Shown: piece by piece, positions 51,857 to 59,844 of the stretch | How the letters are laid out: each line of letters begins with the position of its first letter | How positions within the stretch are numbered: position 1 is the stretch's first letter | Source: Labilithrix sp. | GTDB lineage: Bacteria > Myxococcota_A > Polyangia > Polyangiales > Polyangiaceae | Length of the DNA stretch: 64,000 bases | Direction: 5' to 3' | Assembly (NCBI GenBank): GCA_019637155.1 | Contig: JAHBWE010000003.1 | Span: 434,001-498,000, forward strand | Position numbers and translations under genes: made by a program | Notes under the pieces: model-generated | Databases searched by the model: none | What the model was told of the DNA's origin: nothing | What the model saw: only the letters and a program-made list of their open reading frames with translations

Positions 51857-52711
51857 ATGCTTCGCCACCTCTCCTTCGTGCTGCTCTTCGTCGTCGCCGC
51901 GTGTGCGCGCGGCGACGAGCCCACCGACGACACGCGCGGCGCCGTCGCGTCCACGTCCACGTCCACGTCCGCGTCCGCGTACGACGCGTGCATCGCGATC
52001 GAGTCGGCGCTCGTTCGCCGGCGCTATCGGTCGCTCTTCGGAGGCGCCGTCACCGCGCCGCCGGCCTCGGAGCTCGCGCAGGTCGAGTGCAGCGCGCTCC
52101 ACGCCGAGGTCGCGCGCGGCCGCGTCGGCGTGAACGTCGACGCGCTCGCGCGATGCGTCGAGGAGATCGATCGCGAGGGCGCCGCGACCGACGGGAGCTG
52201 GACCTTCGATCCCAACGGCGCCTGCGCCGGCGTCTTCCGGCGGCGCGCGTCCGACGACGCGTGCAGCGTCAGCCTCGCCTGCGGCGCGGGCCGCTACTGC
52301 GACGGCGCGAGCGTCTTCTGTCCGGGAACGTGCCGCACGTTGCCGGCGCTGGGTGAGCCGTGCGGTCCGGGCTGGCAATGCGCGCACGGCGCCGCTTGCG
52401 GCTTCGCCCCCGACGGCCTGCGATGCTTCGCCCCGCCTCCCCGCCCCGTCCTCCCCGCCGCGCCGCTCGGCGCGCCGTGCGGCGGCGGCCTCGCCGAATG
52501 CGAGCCCGTCGCGCTCTGCGTCGCGGGGCGCTGCGAGCGCCGCCCTACCCTCGGCGAGGCGTGCGCCGGCGGCGGCGACTGCCTCACGGGCTTCTGCGAC
52601 GGGGCGACGTGCGCGCCGTCGCGCCTCCCCGAGCAGCCGTGCGCCCACGCACGCGAATGCATCGAGGACACGCGCTGCGTCGAGGGCGCCTGCCGCCCGC
52701 GCTGCCGGTAG
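51857..52711 (+). CDS. Cys-rich secreted lipoprotein (Dickkopf-like Cys pattern)
   Basis: The 284-residue protein has a lipobox (FVVAAC, Cys 16), a Ser/Thr linker (the tandem codons ACGTCC encode TSTSTS) and about 25 Cys. The second half repeats units 'G-E-P-C-G-P-G-W-Q-C' and 'G-E-A-C-A-G-G-G-D-C', ending 'CVEGACRPRC'. It belongs to the same general class as the lipoprotein at 13370-14278. The ATG at 51857 starts the signal peptide; earlier in-frame starts would add a non-hydrophobic extension. The 189-bp gap upstream holds a hairpin and presumably the promoter. Confidence 0.72.
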   Translation: MLRHLSFVLLFVVAACARGDEPTDDTRGAVASTSTSTSASAYDACIAIESALVRRRYRSLFGGAVTAPPASELAQVECSALHAEVARGRVGVNVDALARCVEEIDREGAATDGSWTFDPNGACAGVFRRRASDDACSVSLACGAGRYCDGASVFCPGTCRTLPALGEPCGPGWQCAHGAACGFAPDGLRCFAPPPRPVLPAAPLGAPCGGGLAECEPVALCVAGRCERRPTLGEACAGGGDCLTGFCDGATCAPSRLPEQPCAHARECIEDTRCVEGACRPRCR

Positions 52712-52717
52712 GCGCGC

Positions 52718-54187
52718 TCACGCCGCGGGCGGGCACGTCTCGTCTTGCTCGCTCCACGGATCGAGGAACTCCAGCGCGACCTCGTGCAGCGTCTTCACGA
52801 GCGCGTTCGGCTCCTCGTCGCCGACCTCGTGGCGGCGGAGGCGCGTCGTGCCCTCCGCCGCGAGCGCGTCGAGGCGCGAGACCAGGCCCTCCGGGCGCAC
52901 GAGCGTCCGCACGTCGGCGCGCTCGCCGGTGTGCTCGAGGAGGAGGCGCACGCGGATCCGGCGGAGCGCGTTGACGAGCGCGCGATCGTGGGGCCGCGCC
53001 TCGTAGGCGGCGACGATCTCGGAGTCGATCGTCATGCTGCGGTTCGTCAGGTTCGCCGAGCCGACGATGAAATACCGATCATCGACGATCATCAGCTTCG
53101 AGTGGATATAGACGTAAATCGGAGTACCGTCGTCCTTCGCCCCCGCGACGACGTTGTAGAGGCCGAGGCGATGTCCGTATTGCGCCGCCTCCTGCTGGAG
53201 GAGGCGGAGCAGGCTCGTCTGCGGGACCCCCACCGTGACCTCCTCCTTGAGCTTCTCCGGTTTGTGCGGCAGGACGACGACGATATCCAACTTCGCGCGC
53301 TCCGAATTGCGCATTCGCGAGATCAGCGCGTCGCGCACCACGCACGAAGTCAGGTATTGCGACTCGATGTAAATGAGCCGCTCCGCGCCCTCGATCGCGC
53401 GGACGTAGAGCGCGCCGACCTCCTGCACCGGCGCCCGGCCCGGCACCTCCGGGACCGTGCGCGCGAGGCCCATCCGCGCGGCGGGGATCGGGAGCGTGAT
53501 CGGGAACTCGAGGCCGGGCATCGCCTCGCCGCCCTCGTCGACGAGGCGCGTCCGGTCGAGCCGCTCGCCCGTCGCGCCGTACCAGCGCGCGACGAAGAGC
53601 TCGATGAGCGACGAGACCGGCGCGCCCGTCAGCGCGACCTGCACCTCGTGGTAGGGCTGGTGCGGATCGCCGCGCGAGATGCGGAGCTCGTTGTCGACGC
53701 GATGGGTGGAGTCGTCCCACCGCGACTGGCAGATGTCCTGGCTCCCGAAGAACGCGATGCGGCCGTCGACGATCGCGACCTTCTGGTGGTGGGAGCCGCC
53801 GAGCGGCACCGTGCTGTCCCAGCGAAACTCGAAGCGCGAGCACGTGATCGCGTCGAAGTAGAGCTTCTGCAACACCTCGCGCTCGAGCGCGAAGACGACG
53901 GAGTGGTCCCACGCGAGCACGCGCGCCTCGAGCTCCGGCCGCTCGCGGCAGAGCCGATCGAGGAACCTCAGCAGCGTGACGTCCTCCGGCGCCGTGCCGG
54001 GAGGGAGGTCGTCGCCGCGGAGCAGCTGGACGTCGCTGTCGAACTGCCAGCCGAGGAGGAGGATGCTCTTCCGCGCGCCGAGGGCGGCGGCGTAGAAGGC
54101 GCGGTAGTAGTCACGGCCGTCGATGAGGAGGGCGCTCTCCACGCCGTCGTGGATGCGCCAGGTCGTTTCCGAGTCGAGCAAGCTCAC
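52718..54187 (-). CDS. Phospholipase D / cardiolipin synthase-like protein
   Basis: The 489-residue protein has two HKD catalytic motifs: 'GSHHQKVAIVDGRIAFFGSQD' (described) and 'IHSKLMIVDDRYFIVGSANLTNRSM', as in the PLD superfamily. No clear TM or signal peptide is seen, unlike typical bacterial cardiolipin synthases. The sequence layout (long N-terminal region with WQFDSDVQLL, then HKD1 at about 170 and HKD2 at about 370) matches eukaryotic-type/secreted PLD-like proteins in bacteria. It should hydrolyse or transphosphatidylate phospholipids. The start is GTG 54187. It is convergent with the Cys-rich lipoprotein gene (6 bp apart). Confidence 0.85.
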   Translation of the reverse strand: MSLLDSETTWRIHDGVESALLIDGRDYYRAFYAAALGARKSILLLGWQFDSDVQLLRGDDLPPGTAPEDVTLLRFLDRLCRERPELEARVLAWDHSVVFALEREVLQKLYFDAITCSRFEFRWDSTVPLGGSHHQKVAIVDGRIAFFGSQDICQSRWDDSTHRVDNELRISRGDPHQPYHEVQVALTGAPVSSLIELFVARWYGATGERLDRTRLVDEGGEAMPGLEFPITLPIPAARMGLARTVPEVPGRAPVQEVGALYVRAIEGAERLIYIESQYLTSCVVRDALISRMRNSERAKLDIVVVLPHKPEKLKEEVTVGVPQTSLLRLLQQEAAQYGHRLGLYNVVAGAKDDGTPIYVYIHSKLMIVDDRYFIVGSANLTNRSMTIDSEIVAAYEARPHDRALVNALRRIRVRLLLEHTGERADVRTLVRPEGLVSRLDALAAEGTTRLRRHEVGDEEPNALVKTLHEVALEFLDPWSEQDETCPPAA

Positions 54188-54333
54188 GCCCGAGCGGGAG
54201 CGAGAAGCGCGCCAAACGCCGGGGCCGCCGCACCCGCGGAAATGACGCGGTGCGCGGCGGCCGCCCGTGGCGCGAACCGCCACATGCGCGCACGGATGAC
54301 GTAGCGCGGCGGATGTCCTAGGGTGCCGCGGCG

Positions 54334-55080
54334 ATGGACAAGGTGATGAAGAGCGCGAGGGAGGCGGTCGCCGACATCCCGAACGGCGCGACGATCCTCG
54401 CGGGCGGGTTCGGCCTCTGCGGCATCCCCGAGAACGCGATCAAGGCAATCGAAGAGCTCGGCGTGAAGGACCTCACGTTCGTCTCGAACAACTGCGGCGT
54501 CGACGACTTCGGCCTCGGCCTCCTGCTCCGCAAGAAGCAGATCGCGAAGATGGTCTCGAGCTACGTCGGCGAGAACAAGGAGTTCGAGCGGCAGTACCTC
54601 TCCGGCGAGCTCGAGGTGGAGCTCTGCCCGCAAGGCACGCTCGCGGAGCGCCTCCGCGCGGGCGGCGCCGGCATCCCCGCCTTCTTCACCCCGACCGGCG
54701 CCGGCACCGCGGTGAGCGAGGGCGGCCTCCCGCTCAAGTACGCCGCCGACGGCAGCGTCGCGAAGGCGAGCCCGAAGAAGGAGACGCGCGACTTCCACGG
54801 CAAGCCGTACGTCCTCGAGGAGGCGATCACCGGCGACTACGCGATCGTGAAGGCGTGGAAGGGCGACCGCTTCGGCAACCTCGTCTACCGCCACACCGCG
54901 ATGAACTTCAACCCGATGTGCGCGGCGGCGGGCAAGATCACGATCGCGGAGGTCGAGGAGCTCGTCGAGGTCGGCGACCTCGATCCCGATCACGTCCACA
55001 CCCCCGGCATCTTCGTCCAGCGCATCTTCAAGGGCGAGACCTACGAGAAGCGCATCGAGCGAAAGACGGTGTCCAAATGA
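54334..55080 (+). CDS. scoA: 3-oxoacid/acyl CoA-transferase subunit A
   Basis: The 248-residue protein has the CoA-transferase family I alpha-subunit pattern: '[16 protein letters not shown]', '[15 protein letters not shown]', '[18 protein letters not shown]', '[10 protein letters not shown]' and '[19 protein letters not shown]'. It moves CoA between succinyl-CoA or acetyl-CoA and a 3-oxoacid, forming a heterodimer with the next gene product. Its stop overlaps the start of subunit B (ATGA). The exact acyl specificity (succinyl versus acetyl) is inferred from overall similarity to ScoA. Confidence 0.92.
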   Translation: MDKVMKSAREAVADIPNGATILAGGFGLCGIPENAIKAIEELGVKDLTFVSNNCGVDDFGLGLLLRKKQIAKMVSSYVGENKEFERQYLSGELEVELCPQGTLAERLRAGGAGIPAFFTPTGAGTAVSEGGLPLKYAADGSVAKASPKKETRDFHGKPYVLEEAITGDYAIVKAWKGDRFGNLVYRHTAMNFNPMCAAAGKITIAEVEELVEVGDLDPDHVHTPGIFVQRIFKGETYEKRIERKTVSK

Positions 55081-55736
55081 GCCTCAATCGCGAGCAGATC
55101 GCCAAGCGCGCGGCGCTGGAGCTGCGGGACGGCTTCTACGTCAACCTCGGTATCGGCATGCCCACGCTGGTGGCCAATTACATCCCCCCCGGCGTCGAGG
55201 TCGTCCTCCAGTCCGAAAATGGCCTGTTGGGCATTGGCCCTTATCCGAAAGAGGGAGAGCTCGACGCGGACTTGATCAACGCCGGCAAAGAGACCGTGAC
55301 GATGCTGAAGGGCTCCTCGATCTTCTCGAGCGCCCAGAGCTTCGAGATGATCCGCGGCGGCCACATCGACCTCGCGATCCTCGGCGCGATGCAGGTCTCC
55401 GAGAACGGCGACCTCGCCAACTGGATGATCCCCGGCAAGATGGTCAAAGGCATGGGCGGGGCGATGGACCTCGTCGCGAGCGCGAAGCGCGTCGTCGTGA
55501 TCATGGACCACGCCTCCAAGGCCGGCGAGCCGAAGATCCTGAAGGAGTGCAACCTCCCCCTCACCGGCCGCCGCGTCGTCCACCGCATCATCACCGACCT
55601 CGCCTGCATCGACGTGACGCCCGACGGCCTCGTCCTCCGCGAGGTCGCCCCCAACGTCAGCGCGCGCGACGTCCAGGAGCGCACCGAGCCCACCCTCAAG
55701 GTCCCCTCTGACCTCGCGGAGATGAAGACATCATGA
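55077..55736 (+). CDS. scoB: 3-oxoacid/acyl CoA-transferase subunit B
   Basis: The 219-residue protein has the catalytic Glu in 'LQSENGLLG' and the family phrases '[16 protein letters not shown]', '[15 protein letters not shown]' and '[14 protein letters not shown]'. It carries the covalent glutamyl-CoA intermediate. The gene overlaps subunit A upstream and the peroxiredoxin downstream by four bases each, so three proteins are produced from a coupled message. Codons near 55180-55270 are noticeably richer in A/T than usual here. Confidence 0.93.
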   Translation: MSLNREQIAKRAALELRDGFYVNLGIGMPTLVANYIPPGVEVVLQSENGLLGIGPYPKEGELDADLINAGKETVTMLKGSSIFSSAQSFEMIRGGHIDLAILGAMQVSENGDLANWMIPGKMVKGMGGAMDLVASAKRVVVIMDHASKAGEPKILKECNLPLTGRRVVHRIITDLACIDVTPDGLVLREVAPNVSARDVQERTEPTLKVPSDLAEMKTS

Positions 55737-56233
55737 CGATCAAGATTGGCGACAAGCTCCCCGATGCCACCCTCTACGAGTCGACCTCGTTCGGCGAGTT
55801 CTGCCCGAACGGCCCCGAGCCGGTCTCGGTCGCAGACGCGACGAAGGGCAAGCGCATCGTGATCTTCGCGCTCCCCGGCGCGTTCACGCCGACGTGCTCG
55901 GCGCAGCACGTCCCCGGGTATCTGAAGCACCACGACGCGATCAAGGCGAAGAAGGTCGACGAGATCTGGTGCGTCTCGGTCAACGACGGCTTCGTGATGG
56001 CGGCCTGGGGCCAGGCGGAGAAGGGCATCGGCAAGATCCGCTTCCTCGGCGACGGCGACGGCGACTTCACGAAGAAGGTGGGCCTCGAGCTCGACCTCGT
56101 CGGCAAGGGCCTCGGCCTCCGCTCGCAGCGCTACTCGATGCTCGTCGACGACGGCGTCGTGAAGCAGCTCAACGTCGAGTCCGGCAAGTTCGAGGTCTCG
56201 AGCGCCGAGAAGATGCTCGAGCAGCTCGGCTGA
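55733..56233 (+). CDS. Prx5-type (redoxin) peroxiredoxin
   Basis: The 166-residue protein has the peroxidatic Cys55 in '[19 protein letters not shown]', as in atypical 2-Cys/Prx5 proteins, with '[13 protein letters not shown]' and '[18 protein letters not shown]'. It reduces H2O2 or alkyl peroxides with thiol donors. The ATG overlaps the CoA-transferase B stop (ATGA), an uncommon link between ketone-body/acyl-CoA metabolism and peroxide defence. It is full-length for the family. Confidence 0.9.
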   Translation: MTIKIGDKLPDATLYESTSFGEFCPNGPEPVSVADATKGKRIVIFALPGAFTPTCSAQHVPGYLKHHDAIKAKKVDEIWCVSVNDGFVMAAWGQAEKGIGKIRFLGDGDGDFTKKVGLELDLVGKGLGLRSQRYSMLVDDGVVKQLNVESGKFEVSSAEKMLEQLG

Positions 56234-56360
56234 ACGACGACGGAGCCCGCGACGTTCCGTCGCGCCACGCTGTGCGAAAGTGCATCGCGCGAGCCGAGCG
56301 CGCTCGAGGAAATCGCGCGCGTGATCCGTTAGGCTCGCGGTTTGCACTCGAGCTGACGAC

Positions 56361-56876
56361 ATGCGCCGCCTCCTCTCCCTCGCCGCTGCCGCCGCGTTCC
56401 TCACCGTCCCCGCCGTCGCCTCCGCGCAAGAACAAGGCGACTCCACCGCGATGCGCGCGAACCGCGGGCTCCGCTTCGGGTTCGGCCCGCAGATCCTCCT
56501 CCCCTCCGACGGCGGTCCGCTCGGCGGCGGCCTCGTCCTCGAGGGCCGCTACGGCTTCAAGGCCGGGCCCACCGTCCTCGCGCCGGGCGGGCGGCTCGGC
56601 GGCTACCTCCTCTCCGAGCGCTTCATCGGCACCGCGATGCCGACGTTCCGCATCACGCTGCCGCTCGGGCCGCTCGCGCCGTACGTCGTCGGCGGTGTCG
56701 GCGGCGGCTGGCTCTCGAACCGCGCCGAGAGCGGCGTCGCCTGGCTCGGCGGCGGCGGCCTCATGATCCACTTCGGCCGCATCCTCGCGATCGGCGCGGA
56801 GGCCACGTACGAGGCGGTCACGGGGACCGAGTTCAAGGTGCTCGGGATCGGTCCTGCGATCCACATCGGCGGCTGA
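56361..56876 (+). CDS. Small exported barrel-like protein
   Basis: The 171-residue protein has a signal peptide cut after 'AVASA', then Gly-rich amphipathic strands (GLRFGFGPQILL, GGLVLEGRYGFKAG, YVVGGVGGGWL, AIGAEATYEAV). This is compatible with a small outer-membrane beta-barrel. No family recognised. It stands alone between the peroxiredoxin and the VWA gene. Confidence 0.55.
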   Translation: MRRLLSLAAAAAFLTVPAVASAQEQGDSTAMRANRGLRFGFGPQILLPSDGGPLGGGLVLEGRYGFKAGPTVLAPGGRLGGYLLSERFIGTAMPTFRITLPLGPLAPYVVGGVGGGWLSNRAESGVAWLGGGGLMIHFGRILAIGAEATYEAVTGTEFKVLGIGPAIHIGG

Positions 56877-56940
56877 GGCGGCTGAGGCGGCTGATGGCCG
56901 TGAGCCATTTCGTCCGCTAGGATGCACATGGCTCTTCAGG

Positions 56941-58068
56941 ATGCGGTCACGCTTTGCTTCGTTCGTCGCCGCCGGCCTCGTCACCGGAGGCCTCCTCCTC
57001 GCGTGCGGGTCGCGCACCGGCCTGTTCGGGGCGGATCCGTCGCTCGAGATCAGCGTCGACGCGAGCATCGACGTCTCGATCGACGTCGTCGCCTGCGTGC
57101 CCGGCGAGTTCACGTTCGAGCTCGCGCTCACGCAGCTCATGTTCGTGCTCGATCGCTCCGGCTCGATGGCGTTCACGCTCGACGGGCGGCGCCTCCAGCC
57201 GCGCTCGCAGTGGCGCTGGACGCTCCTCCAGAACGCGCTCGAGCGGACGATCACGACGTTCGACGATCAGATCGCGATGGGCGCGAAGTTCTATCCGCAG
57301 GAGCTCAACGACGGTCAGGGGAGCTCGGAGGAGGCGTGCGCCGTCGCCGGCGGCGTCGACATCCCGCCCGCGAAGGGCAACGCGGAGGCGATCCTGAGCG
57401 TCTTCGACACGACGACGCCGCTCGGCGGCACGCCGACGTCGGAGGCGATCCGCATCGCGGCGGAGGCGCTCAACGCCGGCCGCGGCGTCGCGCGCGCGAT
57501 CGTCCTCGCGACCGACGGCGCGCCGAACTGCAACGGCGACATCCCGCAGGCGACGTGCACGTGCACGAGCGCCGCCGATCAGCAGTCGTGCAACACCGCC
57601 ATCAACGGTCGCTTCAACTGCCTCGACGACACGCGGACGATCCGCGTCATCGGCGAGGTGAACGAGCAGCAGCGGATCCCCATCTACGTGATCGGCATCG
57701 GCAGCACCGAGCGCCCCGACTTCCTCCAGGTCCTCGACGACATGGCCGTCGCCGGCGGCCGTCCGCGCGCGAGCACGCCGCGGCATTACCGCGTGCAGTC
57801 GCAAGACGAGATGGAGAGCGCGCTCATCGGCATCCGCGACGAGGTCGGCCGCTGCACGTACCTCACGCCGTCGGCGCCGACGAACCCGGACTCGATCAGC
57901 GTCCGCGTCGACGGCGTCACGATCCCGCGCGACCCGACGAAGACGAGCGGCTGGGACTGGATCAACCGCGAGTACGGCGCGCTCGCCTTCTTCGGCGACG
58001 CGTGCGCCCGCGCGCAGGGCGCCTCGACGCCCGAGGCGGTCGCCGGCACCGTCAGGTGCGATCCGTAG
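56941..58068 (+). CDS. von Willebrand A-domain lipoprotein
   Basis: The 375-residue protein has a lipobox (LLLAC, Cys 22) and a VWA domain (about 63-260) with the MIDAS motif 'FVLDRSGSMA' (D-x-S-x-S), a Thr in 'PLGGTPTSEA' and the Asp in 'LATDGAPNC'. Cys clusters (TCTCTSAADQQSC) suggest disulphides. It is an envelope protein that probably binds a protein or metal-dependent ligand. The DNA ligase gene starts 6 bp after its stop, so they are co-transcribed though functions differ. Confidence 0.85.
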   Translation: MRSRFASFVAAGLVTGGLLLACGSRTGLFGADPSLEISVDASIDVSIDVVACVPGEFTFELALTQLMFVLDRSGSMAFTLDGRRLQPRSQWRWTLLQNALERTITTFDDQIAMGAKFYPQELNDGQGSSEEACAVAGGVDIPPAKGNAEAILSVFDTTTPLGGTPTSEAIRIAAEALNAGRGVARAIVLATDGAPNCNGDIPQATCTCTSAADQQSCNTAINGRFNCLDDTRTIRVIGEVNEQQRIPIYVIGIGSTERPDFLQVLDDMAVAGGRPRASTPRHYRVQSQDEMESALIGIRDEVGRCTYLTPSAPTNPDSISVRVDGVTIPRDPTKTSGWDWINREYGALAFFGDACARAQGASTPEAVAGTVRCDP

Positions 58069-58074
58069 AGCGCG

Positions 58075-59844
58075 ATGCGGGCGATCGCGGACGCGCTCTT
58101 CGCGACGGAGGGGACCCGCGCCCGCACGGCCAAGGTCGCCTCCCTCGCCGAGGCGCTCGCCGGCGTCGCCGAACGCGCGCCCGACCGCCTCCCCTTCGCC
58201 GCGCGTTTCCTCACCGGGACCCTCCTCGCGACCGACGACGACCGCACGCTCGGCGCCGGCGGCGCGCTCGTCTTCGAGGCGTCGTGCGCGGTGAGCGGGG
58301 CGACGCCGAGCGAGCTCGGGGAGCTCACGGGCAAACACGGAGACCTCGGCACCGCGGTCTACGAGGCGATGACCGCGCGCGGCGAGTCCGGCCCCGGGCT
58401 CACCCTCGCGCACGCGGAGGAGTGCGCGCTCACGCTCGCGGAGAGCAACGTGCGCGCGGACAAGCTCCGCGCGCTCACGACCGCGCTCGAGGCGTGCTCC
58501 CCGCTCGAGGCGCGTTACCTCGTGCGCGCGGTCCTCGGCGAGATGCGCGTCGGCGCGAAGGAAGGGATCGCGCTCGAGGCGATCGCGAAGGCGTTCGGGC
58601 GCCCGATCGCCGCCGTCCGCGCCGCGGCGGGCCTCGTCGCCGACGTCGGCGAGCTCGCGCGCCTCGCCCATCGCGACGAGCTCGCGACCGCGCGCGTCGT
58701 CGTCGGGCGCCCGATCGACTTCATGCTCGCGACGCCGATCGAGACCGCGCGCGGCGTCGATCTCTCGCTCCCGCACTCGATCGAGGACAAGGTCGACGGC
58801 ATTCGCGCGCAGGCGCATATCGGCGCGAGCGGAGCTCGCCTCTTCGCGCGCGGCAAGGGCGCGGTCACGACCGCCTTCCCCGAGATCGTGAGCGCGCTCG
58901 AGGACGCCTCCCGCCGCGGCATGCTCGAGGACGCGATCCTCGACGGAGAGATCGTGGTGATGGGTAAAGACGGACGCGCGCGCCCCTTCTCCGCGATCCA
59001 GCCGCGCCTCAAGAAGACGATTCCCGACGAAGCCCTGATTCGCGAATACCCAGTAAGCTATTTGGTATACGACATCCTCTACGAGGGAGTCGAGACGCTC
59101 ATGCCATTACCCTTCCTCGAGCGCCGCGCGCGGCTCGAGCGCTGGGCGGAGAACGCGCCGCCGCCGATCGCGCTCCACGACTCGCGGCCGCTCGTCATCG
59201 CCGCGGACGACACGAAGGACGCGGTCCTCGAGCGGGAGTTCGCGGCGGCGCGCGCGCGCGGCCACGAGGGCCTCGTCCTCAAGCGGCTCGACGCGCCGTA
59301 CGCGGCCGGCGTGCGCGGCTTCGCGTGGCTCAAGGTGAAGAAGGCGCTCGCGACGCTGGACGTCGTCGTCGTCGCGGCGGAGCGCGGCCACGGCAAGCGC
59401 GCGGGGGTGCTCTCCGACTACACGTTCGCGATCCGCGCCGGCAGCGAGCTCGCCACGATCGGCAAGGCGTACAGCGGCCTCACCGACGCGGAGATCGCGG
59501 CGATGACGACCCGCCTCACAGCCCTCGCGACCGCGCCGGAGAAGCGCGGCTGGATGCCGGTGCGCCCCGAGATCGTGCTCGAGGTCGGCTTCGACGGCCT
59601 CCAGCGGTCGCAGCGTCACACGAGCGGCTTCGCGCTCCGCTTCCCCCGCATCACGCGGATCCGCGACGACAAGACGCCCTCCGAGATCGACACGATCGAC
59701 ACCGTGCAGGCGCTCTGGGATACGCAGCTCGCGAGCGGCCACCGCGAAGAGCAGCGAACCGGCGTGAAGAAGAAGGGCCGAAAATCCGGCTACCGCCCCG
59801 ACACGCGCAAGAAGTCGAAGCAGCTGCGGCTCTTCGACGACTAG
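58075..59844 (+). CDS. ATP-dependent DNA ligase with clamp-binding-like C-terminus
   Basis: The 589-residue protein has an N-terminal DNA-binding domain (about 1-205), an adenylation domain with catalytic Lys239 in EDKVDGIR (motif I), 'LEDAILDGEIVVM' (motif III region), 'GHEGLVLKRLDAPY' (motif IV) and 'FAWLKVKK' (motif V), then an OB-fold domain. It joins nicks using ATP, unlike the essential NAD-dependent LigA. The last residues 'KQLRLFDD' match the bacterial beta-clamp binding pattern Q-L-x-L-F. Repair roles are likely. It is convergent with the S46 peptidase gene, the stops overlapping by 4 bp. Confidence 0.92.
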   Translation: MRAIADALFATEGTRARTAKVASLAEALAGVAERAPDRLPFAARFLTGTLLATDDDRTLGAGGALVFEASCAVSGATPSELGELTGKHGDLGTAVYEAMTARGESGPGLTLAHAEECALTLAESNVRADKLRALTTALEACSPLEARYLVRAVLGEMRVGAKEGIALEAIAKAFGRPIAAVRAAAGLVADVGELARLAHRDELATARVVVGRPIDFMLATPIETARGVDLSLPHSIEDKVDGIRAQAHIGASGARLFARGKGAVTTAFPEIVSALEDASRRGMLEDAILDGEIVVMGKDGRARPFSAIQPRLKKTIPDEALIREYPVSYLVYDILYEGVETLMPLPFLERRARLERWAENAPPPIALHDSRPLVIAADDTKDAVLEREFAAARARGHEGLVLKRLDAPYAAGVRGFAWLKVKKALATLDVVVVAAERGHGKRAGVLSDYTFAIRAGSELATIGKAYSGLTDAEIAAMTTRLTALATAPEKRGWMPVRPEIVLEVGFDGLQRSQRHTSGFALRFPRITRIRDDKTPSEIDTIDTVQALWDTQLASGHREEQRTGVKKKGRKSGYRPDTRKKSKQLRLFDD

